Assembly: GCA_016280345.1 (NCBI GenBank)
Contig: JAEEGN010000303.1
Location: 1-14,630 of the forward strand
Length of the DNA: 14,630 nucleotides
Source of the DNA: Selenomonadaceae bacterium
GTDB lineage: Bacteria; Bacillota; Negativicutes; Selenomonadales; Selenomonadaceae
Reading direction: 5' to 3'
The position numbers were made by a program, and so were the translations under genes. Under the pieces are notes generated by a model, which saw only the letters and a program-made list of their open reading frames with translations, was not told the origin of the DNA and searched no databases. Below are positions 13,812 to 14,630 of this stretch, in pieces; within the stretch, counting starts at the first letter, position 1, and every line of letters begins with the position of its first letter.

Positions 13812-13819
13812 GGAGGGGG
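13812..13819 (+). promoter_or_regulatory. Ribosome binding site that fixes the trmB TTG start
   Basis: GGAGGGGG lies 7 bases before TTG 13827. Translation from here gives MRLRRKPW, the usual N-terminus of the family, so no ATG is needed; the first in-frame ATG would remove conserved sequence. Confidence 0.75.
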
Positions 13820-13826
13820 CTTCGTT

Positions 13827-14477
13827 TTGCGTTTGCGGAGAAAGCCGTGGATCGAGACGGCAATCCATGAATATGATTCCTTTGTCTATCCCAAGGATCG
13901 GCCGCCCGGTGAGGCGGAGCGGGGGCGCTGGCACGAGATCTTCGGCCGCCGGGCGCCGCTCTATGTCGAGCTCGGCACCGGCAAGGGGGATTTCATAAGC
14001 CAGATCGCGGCCCGGGAGCCGCAGCACGATTTCATCGGCATTGAGGCCGAGCAGGAGGTTCTCTACCGGGCGGCGGTGAAGGTCGCGGCCCTGGCCCTTA
14101 CCAACGTGCGCCTGCTGGTCTTCGATATCAAGAATCTGGCGGAACTTTTTGAGCCGGGGGAGATTGACGGCCTCTACCTGAACTTCTGCGATCCCTGGCC
14201 GAAAAAGCGGCACCTCAAGCGGCGGCTGACCTACCGGGAATTCCTGGCGACCTACCGTTCCCTGCTGAAGCCCAGGGGCAAGCTCTGGTTCAAGACCGAC
14301 AACCGCCCGCTGTTCGAGTTCTCCCTCGAGGAATTCGCCGCTGCCGGCCTTGCCGTCGCCGATGTGTCCTACGACCTCCACGCCGAGGCCCGGCCGGACA
14401 ACATCGAGACCGAGTACGAGCGCAAGTTCAGCGGCTTTGGCGAGAAAATCCACCGCTGCGAGGTGACCTTTCCATGA
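13827..14477 (+). CDS. trmB: tRNA (guanine-N7-)-methyltransferase
   Basis: TrmB uses S-adenosylmethionine to make m7G46 in the variable loop of cytosolic tRNAs. The 216-residue protein has the Bacillus-type N-terminus MRLRRKPW, SAM motif I VELGTGKGDFI (47-57), the acidic GIEAE (71-75), the catalytic-region motif NFCDPWPKKRHLKRRL (119-134), FKTDNR (155-160) and the C-terminal TEYERKF (195-201). All family motifs are intact. The start is TTG at 13827, supported by its ribosome site and by the family N-terminus. Its TGA overlaps the ATG of the downstream SEDS gene (ATGA), so the two are translationally coupled. Confidence 0.95.
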   Translation: MRLRRKPWIETAIHEYDSFVYPKDRPPGEAERGRWHEIFGRRAPLYVELGTGKGDFISQIAAREPQHDFIGIEAEQEVLYRAAVKVAALALTNVRLLVFDIKNLAELFEPGEIDGLYLNFCDPWPKKRHLKRRLTYREFLATYRSLLKPRGKLWFKTDNRPLFEFSLEEFAAAGLAVADVSYDLHAEARPDNIETEYERKFSGFGEKIHRCEVTFP

Positions 14478-14630
14478 CGATTGCGCCCGACGAGCTGGTG
14501 ACCAAGCGAAAGTTCTGGATGAACGACTGCGAGGCCGTGCTGGGCATCACCCTGCTGCTCGTCATCATCGGCACCCTCAATATCTTCAGCTCCAGCTTCG
14601 TGCTGGCGGAGACGAACTTCGGCACTCCGT
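14474..14630 (+). CDS. FtsW/RodA/SpoVE (SEDS) family protein, 3'-truncated by window edge
   Basis: Only the first 52 residues are present. A hydrophilic N-terminus (to about 20) leads into a membrane helix (about 21-38) that ends in GTLNIFSSS, the first-helix signature of SEDS peptidoglycan glycosyltransferases. Whether it is the division type (FtsW), the elongation type (RodA) or the spore type (SpoVE) cannot be told from this part. GAGGTGA (14460-14466) is 7 bases before the ATG, and the ATG overlaps the trmB stop. Confidence 0.75.
   Translation, partial: MTIAPDELVTKRKFWMNDCEAVLGITLLLVIIGTLNIFSSSFVLAETNFGTP

Noticed and set aside
1..14630. CRISPR arrays, insertion sequences, phage or toxin-antitoxin genes
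   Set aside because: I found no regularly spaced repeats, transposase motifs, integrase or short toxin-antitoxin pair in any part of the window.

Overview
The window reads as chromosomal DNA from a GC-rich anaerobic member of the Firmicutes (Bacillota), possibly a Negativicutes lineage. The assignment rests on a TrmB with the Bacillus-type N-terminus, strong AGGAGG-like ribosome binding sites, TTG and GTG starts, simple sigma70-type promoters, A/T-flanked hairpin terminators and a Tat-exported respiratory [NiFe] hydrogenase. The Negativicutes suggestion is inference and is weak. Coding density is high, and GC-rich third codon positions create long antisense shadow frames that I do not believe are genes.

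Region 1 (1-2334, + strand) is a tight run of four genes: the 3' part of a GNAT acetyltransferase, a small 12-cysteine DUF3795-type protein, a flavodoxin-fold protein with an iron-sulfur-flavoprotein cysteine motif, and a YgeA-like amino-acid racemase. A near-perfect bidirectional terminator closes the run and is shared with the convergent gene. Region 2 (2378-5272, - strand) is one large membrane sensor: signal peptide, two periplasmic solute-binding domains, one membrane helix, a degenerate GGDEF domain and an EAL domain that keeps the catalytic residues of a c-di-GMP phosphodiesterase.

Region 3 (5493-8084, + strand) is gyrA, with an extended -10 promoter, a leader hairpin beside the Shine-Dalgarno, a TTG start and a strong terminator. 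Region 4 (8178-8446, - strand) is a tRNA-Ala with anticodon CGC, with a clear promoter, encoded CCA and several downstream hairpins. Region 5 (8447-12817, + strand) is a membrane-bound uptake [NiFe]-hydrogenase operon: a long structured leader, then hyaA (small subunit), hyaB (large subunit) and hyaC (cytochrome b). The fourth gene is an 80-residue protein that joins the N-terminal nickel-site motif of HypB (Cys2, Cys5, Cys7) to an HMA-like fold that has lost its own CxxC and carries an HxHxH strand instead. This small protein is the best candidate for something undescribed. The three enzyme genes together would oxidise H2 outside the membrane and pass electrons through FeS clusters and haem b to quinone; the small protein may handle nickel for them. 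No hydrogenase maturation genes are present in the window.

Region 6 (12853-14630) holds a Cys-free protein resembling only the C-terminal part of the flagellar cap protein FliD (- strand) and, divergently, trmB overlapping the start of an FtsW/RodA-family gene that runs off the window. I saw no insertion sequence, CRISPR array, phage gene or rRNA.
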